Assembly: GCA_003550305.1 (NCBI GenBank)
Contig: QKYT01000493.1
Location: 67,820-89,078 of the forward strand
Length of the DNA stretch: 21,259 nucleotides
From: Glomus cerebriforme
Lineage: Eukaryota > Glomeromycota > Glomeromycetes > Glomerales > Glomeraceae
Direction: 5' to 3'
The notes below the pieces were generated by a model that did no database searches, was not told the DNA's origin, and saw nothing but the letters and a program-made list of their open reading frames with translations. Below are positions 1 through 8,837 of the stretch, piece by piece. How positions within the stretch are numbered: position 1 is the stretch's first letter; each line of letters begins with the position of its first letter. Position numbers and translations under genes: made by a program.

Positions 1-191
1 TCTAATAAATTTTATTTTATTTGATAGAAAATCTACAAATTGATATTTCTCAACTTAAAGTTAATGAAGATGGTAAATTTTTTTTTACTAATGTTAAATT
101 AGACTTTGTTTACGCTGACATAATCATTTTAATTTATAATTCTATTTTTTTAGATCAAAATAATGAGTCTAAAATTGAGGAAAAATTTTAG
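1..191 (+). pseudogene. 3' fragment of Sel1/kinase-family linker
   Basis: A possible splice acceptor (ttgatag, ending at 27) is followed by an open frame from about position 30 to a TAG at 189–191. It includes the phrases DISQLKVNEDGKFFFTNVK and FVYADIIILIYNS. I recall this kind of sequence as the linker between the kinase domain and Sel1 repeats in Rhizophagus proteins; that is memory and has not been searched. The stop lies in a T run: one extra T would continue the frame as FLENKIIN, so the stop may be a slip. Upstream exons lie outside the window. Together with the fragment at 779–1043 it is probably part of one decayed gene. It could also be a genuine last exon. Confidence 0.4.
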
Positions 192-778
192 AAAATAAAA
201 TAATAAATCTTTTTAATTTATATTTTCCAAAATTATAATTTAAAATCTTTTTATTCTTTTTATTGTATCTTTCATATGAAACTCGGAAATATTATTTAAA
301 ATAAAATTTATTTATTTATTTTATGATTTAAATGAACTAGTAAAATTTAATCAAACTTTTTTTTTTAAAAAAAATTTATTAAAGAAATGATAAAAGTCTT
401 ACAATATATCTAACTTCCAGGTTCACAAATTTTTTGTTTTTCATTAAAAGAATAAATATTTGGTTCATCCATTTACTTCCTTAAACTATTTTAATTTATT
501 TACTCTCATATTTCAGTTTCAAATATACCTCTACTAGCTTTGATTTCTCTTTTTCTGTAATTAGTGTTAGTAATAAGTGCTCCATAAGAAAATTCCCTCC
601 TTGCCACATGAATATTTTGTAAAAATTTTATTCATCTTTTTAATGAAAAAAAAACTAACCAATAATAATTCTTGAAGAACATATTTTTGTTGAACAAATA
701 AAGAAAATTTTAAATTTGTACATATGTAACAAACAATACACAAAAAGTACAATACTTCCATAATTGTTTATTTTTAAT
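192..778. other. AT-rich spacer, possible decayed minus-strand coding trace
   Basis: No convincing gene is present. On the minus strand, within about 420–640, short open pieces in different frames include YGALITNTNYRKREIKASR and DEPNIYSFNEKQKICEPG. These read more like protein than random AT-rich DNA, but they are broken by stops and I do not recognise a family. The stretch separates two fragments of a Sel1-family pseudogene and may be an insertion in it. Confidence 0.25.
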
Positions 779-1043
779 ATGTCGAACAAAAATATTTCTG
801 AGTTATCAGTAGAAACTATTTCTTCAAATATCATAAAATATGACTAACAATATTCTTTAATGAATTATTACAAGAATTAAATATATTTCAAAAATATGGA
901 TATTACAAAATATTATGGTTTTTATTGGATTATAATTTAGTCCTAAAAATATATGTCAAGTACTACTCAAAATACTATTTATTATTCAAGTTTAATTGGA
1001 TATTTTTATCAACATGGAATTGGATGTGAGGTTAATAGTTAAG
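779..1043 (+). pseudogene. decayed Sel1-repeat/kinase-family gene fragment
   Basis: An ATG at 779 opens MSNKNISELSVETISSNIIK, then an in-frame TAA. The similarity goes on past the stop as QYSLMN, shifts frame into NELLQELNIFQKYGYYKILW (from 859), then shifts back to YYSSLIGYFYQHGIGCEVNS (from about 977) and ends in a TAA. GYFYQHGIGCEV is the core of a Sel1 repeat (G.FY..G.G...). One internal stop and two frame changes in 265 bases show that it is not functional as written. The family assignment rests on the Sel1-like core and on my memory of the same linker phrases in Rhizophagus Sel1/kinase proteins. It probably belongs with the fragment at 1–191. Confidence 0.5.
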
Positions 1044-1205
1044 GCACTTAAAATATTCATAAAAATTACGTGATATTTCGTCACCTTCCATGATGTCACT
1101 ACATAAAAAATCGACCTCGTAATTCATAACGGTAATAATCTTTATATATTTAACCAACTTCAGCATATTTTTATTTTGTTACTTATAAGAAATATGATAT
1201 AATTA

Positions 1206-1646
1206 GGTCGTTCCAACTTAATTATTTGTTTAACGTCCAGATAGGACCCCGAAATATGAATACAGAGGTCAGGTCCAACCAAAAAAATTTTACTATTAGC
1301 TGTACGCATTTTTTCAGGGCCGGAATTATGGTAATGTCAGTCAGTTACTAAAATAAGTAATAAATTTCTGGCTGACATTATCAAAAAGTATCCAAAAAAG
1401 GAAAGATTTACATGATTTTTTTGGTTCATTATACGCAAACTCTGACCCTACCTTTTTATATATATTTCGGGGTCCTGTCCAGATTTTTTGAAACGATTGG
1501 GGGGAGTTTAAATTAAGCAAACTAAATAAACAAACATAATAAAATTTTGGAATTTTGATTATTATTATATGTTTATTAGCTATCAAATTTTTTCAAAAAT
1601 AGAGGGGGATGGGGGACGTTAGACAACCAATTAAATTAGAATGGCC
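1206..1646. mobile_element. PIF/Harbinger-like MITE (441 bp)
   Basis: The ends form imperfect 33-bp terminal inverted repeats. The left begins GGTCGTTCC and runs to TAACGTCC at 1238. The right, read on the minus strand, begins GGCCATTCT and runs to TAACGTCC at 1614. They agree at 26 of 33 positions, and six of the seven differences are transitions. A second inverted block inside (GGACCCCGAAATAT near 1244 and again inverted near 1465–1480) extends the symmetry. TTA flanks both ends (1203–1205 and 1647–1649), fitting the TWA target duplication of PIF/Harbinger elements, whose termini usually start GG. No transposase is encoded, so this is a non-autonomous element. Confidence 0.7.
1332..1380. 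repeat. nested short inverted repeat inside the MITE
   Basis: TAATGTCAGTCAG at 1332–1344 is mirrored by CTGGCTGACATTA at 1368–1380 with one mismatch. The right half with flank, TGGCTGACATTATC, recurs alone at 4429–4442. This suggests that the motif belongs to a separate repeat family. Confidence 0.5.
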
Positions 1647-1649
1647 TTA

Positions 1650-1971
1650 CTTTCATAATACCAGATATTTAAATCATCTTCAAAGCTGAATTACTGATAA
1701 AAATAATAAATTCATTAACATTAAATTATTTTATGTATATATCATTTATTACCGTTTTGAGTAAAAATTTAGGCATAAGATAAGAACCATCAAATTTTAT
1801 TGTAGTGTTTTCAAAGTACTATTTATTGACCTTATCAAAATAAAAAATAAAATAATATCAGTAAATATATAAATCAAACAAAACTTTCTCCTAAAGAAAA
1901 TATTTAATATAAAAATGTAATTTAATACTGCATATCAGTGCCATAAATTTAAAATTTTTATAAAAAGATTA
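1650..1971. other. AT-rich intergenic, 3' side of the DUF4419 gene
   Basis: I see no gene or clear repeat here. It lies downstream of the DUF4419 coding end and probably holds that gene's 3' UTR. AT-rich AATAAA-like strings on the minus strand are too common in this DNA to single one out. Confidence 0.4.
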
Positions 1972-3015
1972 TCATTTTTCCTCTGTAATATTATCATCAG
2001 TAATAAGCCATCCAATAACTGGTGAAACGACCAACTCATTAATATTATCAAGAGTTTTTTGTTGCGCGCCTAAAAATCCAGCAATGAATTTTAATTTTAA
2101 TCCAGTATCAGTTGTAAATGGAACNTCAACCCTTCCATCGGGAATATCTTCTGGTANATATATNNATGTAGTCNCANCATTACTATACGGATAAAAGGNC
2201 GTNAACCATCCACTAAGTATACAATCAGGNCCTGAACCAAANGAATATTCTAACGAAACTATTTTTGACCAAAACTCTTCATCAACTTCACCTTTATAGG
2301 TTTCAACTAAATTTTGCACCACGGGTTCNANTTTATCTAACCAAAAATCCATGTCCAAATTTAATTGACGTAATTGAATGACTTTTTCTTGTAATTTTGT
2401 CCAATCTTCTAAAGTACCTTCGAGAGTAACTTTAGGAATCCCACACATANTACAGNNTTTATATGAAAAATATGNTTTAACCGTATCCAATAGAACAATA
2501 CGACTAGCAGTAAGAGCAGTTTTTGTTGTAGTAGAAAATTCACACTCTAAAAGAGATTTTATATCAATTTTTTCTACAGCATTGTCAGTTGCTACGACTA
2601 ATCTATTTATTGTTTCAGGCCAATCTCCTTCAAGACGAGAATTATTATAAGACAAAATATCTCCNGCTNNAATACTTATTTCTTTTTTACCTTCATGGTT
2701 AACAAAGCAATGACGAAATTTCTCTGCATTTAAATTAATATGACGACTAACTCCTTGTGTGATAGTTAACCAAATATCATCAGGTGTTAAACGTAAATGT
2801 TGATGATGGTTGTAAGCTTGAAGAATTGCTGCNGCTAATCCATGAGGAACCATTGTACGTTTAAGAACAGACTGTTTNTCTGAGGGAGTTTCATCGTAGT
2901 CAACTGAAATTGCATGAATAATAGGAAAATTTTTAGAAAATTTATCTTTTATTGAAATATGTTCTTCAAGTTTATTTTCAAGATTAATTTTTTTAGTGAG
3001 AATTTGAGTGCTCAT
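1972..3015 (-). CDS. DUF4419 domain protein
   Basis: A single open frame of 347 residues, uninterrupted except for ambiguous bases. It matches the DUF4419 family as I know it from fungi: the conserved early block LTPDDIWLTITQGVSRHIN (about residues 75–95), the middle block CGIPKVTLEGTLEDWTKL, then LSGW with FYPYSN, and near the end LKLKFIAGFLGAQQ. The molecular function of DUF4419 is unknown. The length fits a whole single-domain protein, and the ATG at 3015 has A at −3. There is no signal peptide or membrane segment. About 17 codons contain N, which fits a consensus over similar copies or alleles of a multi-copy family. It stands alone, with a probable LTR starting 193 bp upstream of its start codon. 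Family call confident; function not. Confidence 0.85.
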   Translation of the reverse strand: MSTQILTKKINLENKLEEHISIKDKFSKNFPIIHAISVDYDETPSXKQSVLKRTMVPHGLXAAILQAYNHHQHLRLTPDDIWLTITQGVSRHINLNAEKFRHCFVNHEGKKEISIXXGDILSYNNSRLEGDWPETINRLVVATDNAVEKIDIKSLLECEFSTTTKTALTASRIVLLDTVKXYFSYKXCXMCGIPKVTLEGTLEDWTKLQEKVIQLRQLNLDMDFWLDKXEPVVQNLVETYKGEVDEEFWSKIVSLEYXFGSXPDCILSGWXTXFYPYSNXXTTXIYXPEDIPDGRVXVPFTTDTGLKLKFIAGFLGAQQKTLDNINELVVSPVIGWLITDDNITEEK

Positions 3016-3372
3016 TTTCCTTGTGTTTTCTTAAAGAAGAGCAGTTGGAATAAGTTAGTTAATAAAATTGATATAAAAATTGAATTATGACGTAAATCTT
3101 TCCTTTTTCACTATTGTGAATGCTCGATTTAGAATTTTGTGTTCANGTGATCAATGGTCGTAAAAGTTGCGCCTTTTATCATTTTCTAGAATTGGTGATA
3201 AATAATATTGTGACGAATTTTTTTATTTCTAAGTTTGATTTATTTTTATTTATTTTTATGGTTTAGTTTATTTTTATTTTGTTTATTTTTATATAGTTCA
3301 GTTTATTTTATATATAATAAATATATATAGTTAGTATATATATGGGAACGGGATTTCGTGTGGCTTGGGATG

Positions 3373-3454
3373 GACGAATCGTCNACTAGACGAATCGTAC
3401 CNTGGACACTTGTGGCTAAACGTACAAAAGACGAATNGCTCAGAGGATGAATCG
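3373..3454 (+). repeat. four GACGAATCG-type motifs in the LTR U3
   Basis: GACGAATCG occurs at 3373–3381 and 3389–3397, with variants at 3430–3438 (one N) and 3446–3454 (GATGAATCG). All four are in direct orientation, 20–100 bp upstream of the TATA box. They look like a cluster of upstream regulatory sites; the bound factor is unknown. Confidence 0.45.
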
Positions 3455-3472
3455 NCCCAAAAATTCGACCAT

Positions 3473-3482
3473 TATAAAAAGA
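3473..3482 (+). promoter_or_regulatory. TATA box of the LTR promoter
   Basis: TTATAAAAAG sits downstream of the repeated GACGAATCG motifs and upstream of a GC-richer leader (from about 3481), the position expected for the U3 TATA box of an LTR retrotransposon. Confidence 0.5.
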
Positions 3483-3931
3483 GGAGGTTGGGAGAGCAAA
3501 GAAGGAGGACAGAGTGAGAGATAGTTTTTTTAGATAGTCTTAGGAATAAACCAATAATACAGAGCGCCGAAAGAGGCAGTATTATTTCNTTGTATTTCTC
3601 TTGATTATATAATAAACGTGTTGATTCTTGCCCGATTTATACAATTTAATTTTATCGTTCTGTTATACAGTANTCATACACTGTTCTATTTTATTATTTA
3701 TCGCTTTAAATTATATTCATTGTTCTATTTTATAAAACCTTATATCCTTATTTCTGTCATCATCTCGCAGTACTACCACCCGGTGGTAACAATATCAAAT
3801 TATGAGTTATAATATCATTGCTTTAAAAGGCATAGAGTTCCGAAAAAATAAAGATAAAATATAAAAAACGATCATATGTAAATTGTTTAATAAGCTAAAG
3901 TTCTACAAGCTTCTTCTGAAGCATAAATATT

Positions 3932-4000
3932 AGTTATTTGATAGGGATGTTAGAATATCACCGAGTTCGGGTGATATTTTAACATCCCTATCAAATAACT
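3932..4000. repeat. 31-bp-arm near-perfect hairpin, 7-nt loop
   Basis: The arms 3932–3962 and 3970–4000 are reverse complements with a single difference (a G·T pair if transcribed). The loop is GAGTTCG. The outer end reads AGTTATTTGATAGGGATG and is mirrored by CATCCCTATCAAATAACT. Such a compact fold-back is typical of a tiny MITE or of an snRNA/miRNA-like precursor. It contains no coding frame and has no T-tract terminator right after it. Confidence 0.75.
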
Positions 4001-4009
4001 GTATTATTC

Positions 4010-4778
4010 TGCAGCTACCCATGATCATGCTTATAAACTATTTTCTGGTTTTTTCATGTCGCGTCCTTTTACTTTTTCCTTTATTTCTTTTTACTTATAT
4101 TCATATTTTTAGAAATAACGTCAAAAATATCAATAATAATTATGATATTGTAGTTTATTAATAGCTTAATAAAAAAATATCAGTACGGTAAAAAAAGCAT
4201 GATCCTATTTTGCTGTAGGATAAAACAAACTTTTTTATTGACAAAAGTTGATCAAAGTTTAACTTATACTGCTGAAGTTGTAGTAGGTAGGTAATTAAAT
4301 GATTTTAAAACTTTTTTAATTTTTTTATTAAAAAAAAAGTGAAATGGGAAATTTTCCTCCAATAAATTTTGTGTACTGCGCAGTTCAGTGTAATAAAACC
4401 AGAAAGATTTACACCCACTTATTAAAATTGGCTGACATTATCTAAAAAAAAAGTTATCGTTTTTTATTCTTTTGTTTTCCGTAATATGAAATAATTTTTA
4501 TTAACTATTAGTGAATTTTAAAAAAAATTCTTTTTATTTCGGTATATGTCAATAAAATTTACTCGAATTTATCATTAGCTTAGCTTCATCAAAAAATTTG
4601 TTTGTAATATCCAAAATTTATTAATTTATTAAATAGGATAAAATTAACACATACTGTACGAATAGAAATTTAGTAAATTTTATCTTAAGAGATTTTCCTT
4701 AAATGGGTCAGATTAATAACAAATTGACGTCATCTATATAAATATAGTGAAAATTTCATTCAGAATTTCAGAGCGCAT
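4010..4778. other. AT-rich intergenic
   Basis: No gene recognised. The only notable motif is TTGGCTGACATTATCT at 4428–4443, which matches the right arm of the nested repeat inside the MITE at 1332–1380. Its partner arm is not found nearby, so this may be a truncated repeat end. Confidence 0.4.
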
Positions 4779-4779
4779 A

Positions 4780-5090
4780 ACATTGAGAAAGAATAAGTCT
4801 TAACATGACGCTAAAATAGGGGGGAGCTTATTATTCCTCTTAATTTCTAAAATTATTTTAATGAATGCAATTCTAGTACTCGGTGAAAGAGGAAGATAAC
4901 TCATTTTCGTCCGGTCATACATTAGCTATTTTATTGTACTTTTGTCGTACCCTAGTTGTGAGGAGAATATTTTATTTTATATTTCGTTTAATTACTTTTG
5001 TATATAACAATATCATTTAAACAATGAAAATAAAGTAAAGCGGTTATCATTTGCAAAAAAAAAAAAAAAAAAAACATTGAGAAAGAATAA
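4780..5090 (+). mobile_element. retroposed transcript with poly(A) tail and target duplication
   Basis: The 17-base sequence ACATTGAGAAAGAATAA occurs at 4780–4796 and again, exactly, at 5074–5090. Between the copies lies a 258-nt body (4797–5054) ending in a run of 20 A (5055–5074) immediately before the second copy. An AATAAA at 5029–5034 lies 20 nt before the A-run, the normal cleavage distance. Direct repeats flanking an insert with a 3' poly(A) tail are the hallmark of LINE-type target-primed reverse transcription. The body has no appreciable open frame and is probably a 5'-truncated mRNA 3' UTR or a SINE-like RNA. The parent gene is not in this window. Confidence 0.75.
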
Positions 5091-5121
5091 TTTATAGAAA
5101 AATAAACGGTTTTGATTTGAA

Positions 5122-5304
5122 TATTTTGAAACCAAACGTAACCATATCCAGAATCCAACTGGGACATTCCTATGTCCAAAACTTAACCATATCCCAAACT
5201 AAGCTAGTCAGATTTAAATTATTTAAAATCCCAAATTNCTATCTAAGANTGGAGNATNATTAAGTTTCGAATATAAGATTTTCCCAAGTTTGATTTGCAA
5301 CATA
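5122..5304. repeat. dispersed repeat, copy 1 (degenerate)
   Basis: Shares long stretches with 10915–11077: ACTGGGACA-TCCTATGTCC, then a block around AACCAAGCTA, and near the end AATATAAGATTTTCCCA followed by AGTTTGATTT. The left end (ACCAAACGTAACCATA) resembles the inverted right end of copy 2. This copy is longer internally, contains Ns and has lost the clear ATGCCCAAA termini. It is probably an old non-autonomous DNA transposon. Confidence 0.55.
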
Positions 5305-5609
5305 ATCATTATTTGTGACATCAACTTAATTTTTTTTATCGGTCATTAGATTTCAAGCTTTTCATATCAAAAATTTATAATAATGAAAGAAAAAAAATCA
5401 TATATTTAATAATTGGAAATATATATACTGTAATGAAATATTTTAAAGAAATGTAAACCATTTTACTCTAGTTCTTAATATTTAAATAAAAATATAAAGA
5501 TAAAAAACAAATACATGAATATTTTTTTTACCGTAATTGATTAATAATTTAAATATCCATCTAAATAAATATAAAATAAATTAGTAAATTATTTATATTA
5601 TTTATTTAT
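5305..5609. other. AT-rich 3' flank of the modular kinase gene
   Basis: No coding sequence recognised. Several AATAAA-like strings lie just beyond the kinase stop codon on the minus strand and could serve as polyadenylation signals for that gene, but they cannot be told from background. Confidence 0.4.
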
Positions 5610-8600
5610 TCATTTATTTATAACTTTGAAATAACTTACATCAGAAATTTCTGATTCATCTTGTTCATATGATTGATATTCTTCTATAAAATTAAAAGAA
5701 TTATCATCAACGTATTCAATATTAGAAATATCAGGAATAAGCTCTTTTGTAACAGAATTAAGTACTCGAGAAACATAAACAGCTTGTGGATGAGTAGTTA
5801 ATCTTTCATGTGTAACAGATGAAAGATTTGCTTTCCTATACTCTTCTGCTTCTTCAAATTGCTTTAAAATTTTTTGGTCATACTGATTGATGATAATTCT
5901 ATCAATAAGATATTCTAATTCATCAACATTTGGTCTATCTTCTGGATTTGGATCCCAACATCTTGTCATTAAGTCTATGTAATATTTTGGTGCTTCTTGT
6001 TCATGTATTTCAGGTTTAAAGCCTTTAAATATTTTGGATGCTAAATAAAAATCATGTGCCAAATCTCCAAAAGGTTGTCTTCCAGTTGCTGTAAAATACA
6101 TAATCATACCAAAGCTATATATATCTGCTGCTTGAGTATAAGGCTTCCCTTTTAATACTTCAGGAGCTACATAAGGCATAATTCCGTAGATTTTTGTTTC
6201 ATCTGTATTGTTAACCTCTCCACATAATCCCATATCTGAAACATATATCTCTATATTATTTTCATCTAAAATGATATTACTGAATAATATATTTCCTGTA
6301 TGAAAATCACGATGAATTAACCCCTTTTTATGAATTACTGAAAGGCTATTAATAATTTTTGATAATGTATTCATTTTAGCATTCCAATTATAATTTCTAT
6401 AATTTTCATTCATCCAATCATTATAATTCTTCCCTTCTGCATATTCAAGAACCATAATATAATCTTTTGTTTTCGGATCTTGAGACATTCCATATATTTT
6501 AAGGATATTGTCATGAGCATTATTTGAATATGCTTTAACCTATATAGATATTAATTAAACAATTATTAAATAAAAATCTATAGTTAAGATAAATCAATTA
6601 TAAAGAAGATTTTATAGAGAATTTCATACCTCATTTAAAAATTCTTTGGTGATATTTTGTGAGTCATGTAAATGTTTTAAGGCAACTTTTTCGTTAGAAG
6701 TTCGTGTCCATTCATCATTATTAAATTTTAATGGACCATCTATCCATGTTGTTAAATATACTGTAGCGAAACCACCTTTACCTATTAACTTCATATTACT
6801 AAATTGATTATATGGTATCCATTCAAATACTATATCTTCTGGATCATGGATTTTTGATTGTATTTCTTGAATGAAGTTATCAATTTTTTCGTTCCCATTC
6901 CAACTTAAAAAATCTTTTAAATTATTCATTTGACATGGTTTACACCATTCATCAATTGCATTATGTACATCTAGATATTTTTCACCACAATTTTCACAAA
7001 ATTCGCCTTGCTGAAAAACTATAATATAATTATTTGTATCTGGATTTTTAGATATCCCATATATTCCAATTTCACTTAATAATTCATCTACTAAATATGC
7101 TGCTTTAACCTATTAAAATAATTAAGAAAAATTATGTACTATATTAAAAAAATATATATAATTAAATCAAAATTATAAAGAAATTTTGTACCTTATATAG
7201 AAATTCTTTAACAGTATTTGGTGAGTCATTTAAACATTTTAGTACAACTCTTTTATCAGATTTTCTTATCCATTTCTTTTTATCAACAATATCATACTCT
7301 AATGGTCCATCTTTCCATACTGCTGAATATATCGCAGTAAAACCACTTTCATCTCTTTCTTTATTAATAAAATTAAACTGATCATATAGTATCCATTCAA
7401 ATACTATATCATTAAATTCATAAATTCTTAATTGCATATCTTGAATGAATTTATCAATTTCTTCATCTCCACTAGACCAGTTTGTGAAATTCATTTTTAA
7501 ATAATTTCTTTGACATTGTATACACCATTTATTAATTACATCTTGTTTAAGAATTATATCATCCATATTTGAATATTTTTTACCACAATTTTCGCAATAT
7601 ATTTCTTGAAAAACCATAATATAATCTTTTGTATCTGGATGTTGAGATATTCCATAAATTCCACAAACTCTACTTAATGAATATGTCTCAACCTATTAAA
7701 AATATAAAAAATAAAAATAAAGTATTATAAAAAAAGTTTAATTTAAATTCACAGAAAATCTTCATTACCTCATTATCTAGAAATTCTTTAGTAATATTCT
7801 GTAGATTGTATAAATATTTTAAGTTAACTTTTTTATCCGAGTCTCTTTCCCAATTCTCTTGTTTAAAAATTAACGGACCATCCTTCCATATTGCTAAATA
7901 TATTGTGTCAAAATCAGTTTTTGTTAATTCTTTAACGATATTAAATTGATTATATGGTATCCATTCAAATACTATATCATAGGGAGAATGAATTTTTAAT
8001 CGTAATTCTTGAATAATATCATCAATATTTTTATTTCCACTTGATATAAAATTTTTTTCTAAATAATTTATCTGACATAATTTACACCATTTCTCATCGA
8101 GCATAATTTCTGCACGTTCACCACATCTTTCACAAAATTCATCATCAAGAACCAAAATATAATCTTGTGTATCTGGAATTTGAGATATTCCAAATATGAT
8201 AAGATTAAAATCTTGTCTTTTAATTGAATATGTTTCAACCTATTAACATAATAAAAAAGAAATTATCATATTAAAAAAATAAATAAATAAATAAATTCAT
8301 GTAGAAAATTCATACCTCGCTTAATAATTCATTAGTAATATTTTGTGAGCTACATAGATATTTTAAAGCAACTTTTATATCTCGAATTCTTGTATATTTA
8401 TAATTTTTATAATCTAAATAACCATCCTTCCATGTTGCTAAATATATATTATTTTTTATTATTTCTTTAACATCATCAAACTGATCGTATGGTATCCATT
8501 CAAATACAAAATCATCATGATCATGAATTTTTAATTGCATATCTTGAATAAAATTATCAATTTTTTCATTCATACTCCAACTTAAAAAATTATTTTTTAA

Positions 8601-8837
8601 ATAATTTATTTGACATGATTTACACCATTCATTATGTTCATTATATTTATTTATATATTTCTCATCACATTTTTTACAATGTGTAATATCTTTCGTTATT
8701 TCGTTCTGAAATAACATTATATCATCATCTTCATCATCTTGAGTATCATCTTGAGATAATATCATATCTTCATCTTCTTGAATATCGTCTTGAAATAATA
8801 TCATATCTTCATCTTCAATATCGCTTTGAGATGGCAT
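5610..8837 (-). CDS. multi-module TKL-like protein kinase with four repeated N-lobes
   Basis: Predicted exons (minus strand): 8837–8316, 8239–7769, 7692–7192, 7109–6630, 6539–5610. The four introns are 76, 76, 82 and 90 nt. Each donor reads AG|GTA, each acceptor ATAG|GTT, and all are phase 0. The product is 967 residues. Exon 1 starts with an acidic repeat, then CKKC…WCKSC, W…ID.FIQ and a kinase N-lobe. Exons 2, 3 and 4 each repeat: strands β4–β5 (GISQ.PDT.DYI), CxxC…WCxxC, linker, N-lobe. Exon 5 adds the only C-lobe: HRD 734–736, N741, DMG 760–762 (for DFG), APE 783–785, and CWDPNPEDRP typical of TKL kinases. Only the fourth N-lobe has an intact glycine loop (GKGGF, 608–612) with VALK (Lys643). 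Presumably a cytosolic Ser/Thr kinase; substrate unknown. It could be mis-joined if the exons belong to several decayed genes, but unbroken phase and frame argue for one. Confidence 0.8.
6630..8837 (-). repeat. four tandem exon-sized kinase N-lobe modules
   Basis: Exons of 522, 471, 501 and 480 nt, each a multiple of three and bounded by phase-0 introns, encode the same order of parts. The shared signatures are the zinc-ribbon pairs (CxxC-x14-CxxC, x12, x20 and x14 in modules 1–4, always with W before the third Cys), IDxFIQ-type helices, FEWI.Y.QF, and W.DG before the β3 lysine. The introns themselves also look alike near the acceptor (TTAATAG|GTT). This points to tandem duplication of an intron-bounded unit, followed by divergence. 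Confidence 0.8.
8715..8823 (-). repeat. acidic tandem repeat at the kinase N-terminus
   Basis: Residues 5–42 repeat DEDMILFQDDIQ-like units three times (EDMILFQDD, EDMILSQDD, DDIMLFQNE), and the DNA repeats with them. This is likely to be a disordered, strongly acidic tail, expanded by slippage. Confidence 0.6.

Larger units (their letters stand above)
3209..3791 (+). mobile_element. probable solo LTR (583 bp)
   Basis: The segment starts TGTGAC and ends GGTAACA, short imperfect inverted ends with the TG…CA dinucleotides of LTRs. ATAT flanks both sides (3205–3208 and 3792–3795), a possible 4-bp target duplication, though weak in AT-rich DNA. Inside, a TATA box (TTATAAAAAG near 3473) is followed by a GC-richer purine tract and then by AATAAA-like signals (3544, 3610), the expected U3–R–U5 order on the + strand. 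No gag/pol sequence or second LTR lies nearby, so it is best read as a solo LTR. The superfamily (Ty3 or Copia) cannot be settled. Confidence 0.6.

Noticed and set aside
567..761. 64-codon minus-strand open frame
   Set aside because: Low-complexity Phe/Tyr/Leu-rich translation with no family signature and no support beyond length in AT-rich DNA.
1341..1586. 81-codon minus-strand open frame
   Set aside because: Lies inside the MITE and reads through its inverted repeats; not a transposase.
2378..2650. Plus-strand open frame within the DUF4419 gene
   Set aside because: Antisense shadow of the DUF4419 coding frame.
3618..3812. Plus-strand open frame at the LTR 3' end
   Set aside because: Hydrophobic, AT-driven translation that crosses the LTR boundary; not gag-like.
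4988..5179. Minus-strand open frame with poly-Phe
   Set aside because: Created by the A20 tail of the retroposed insert read backwards.
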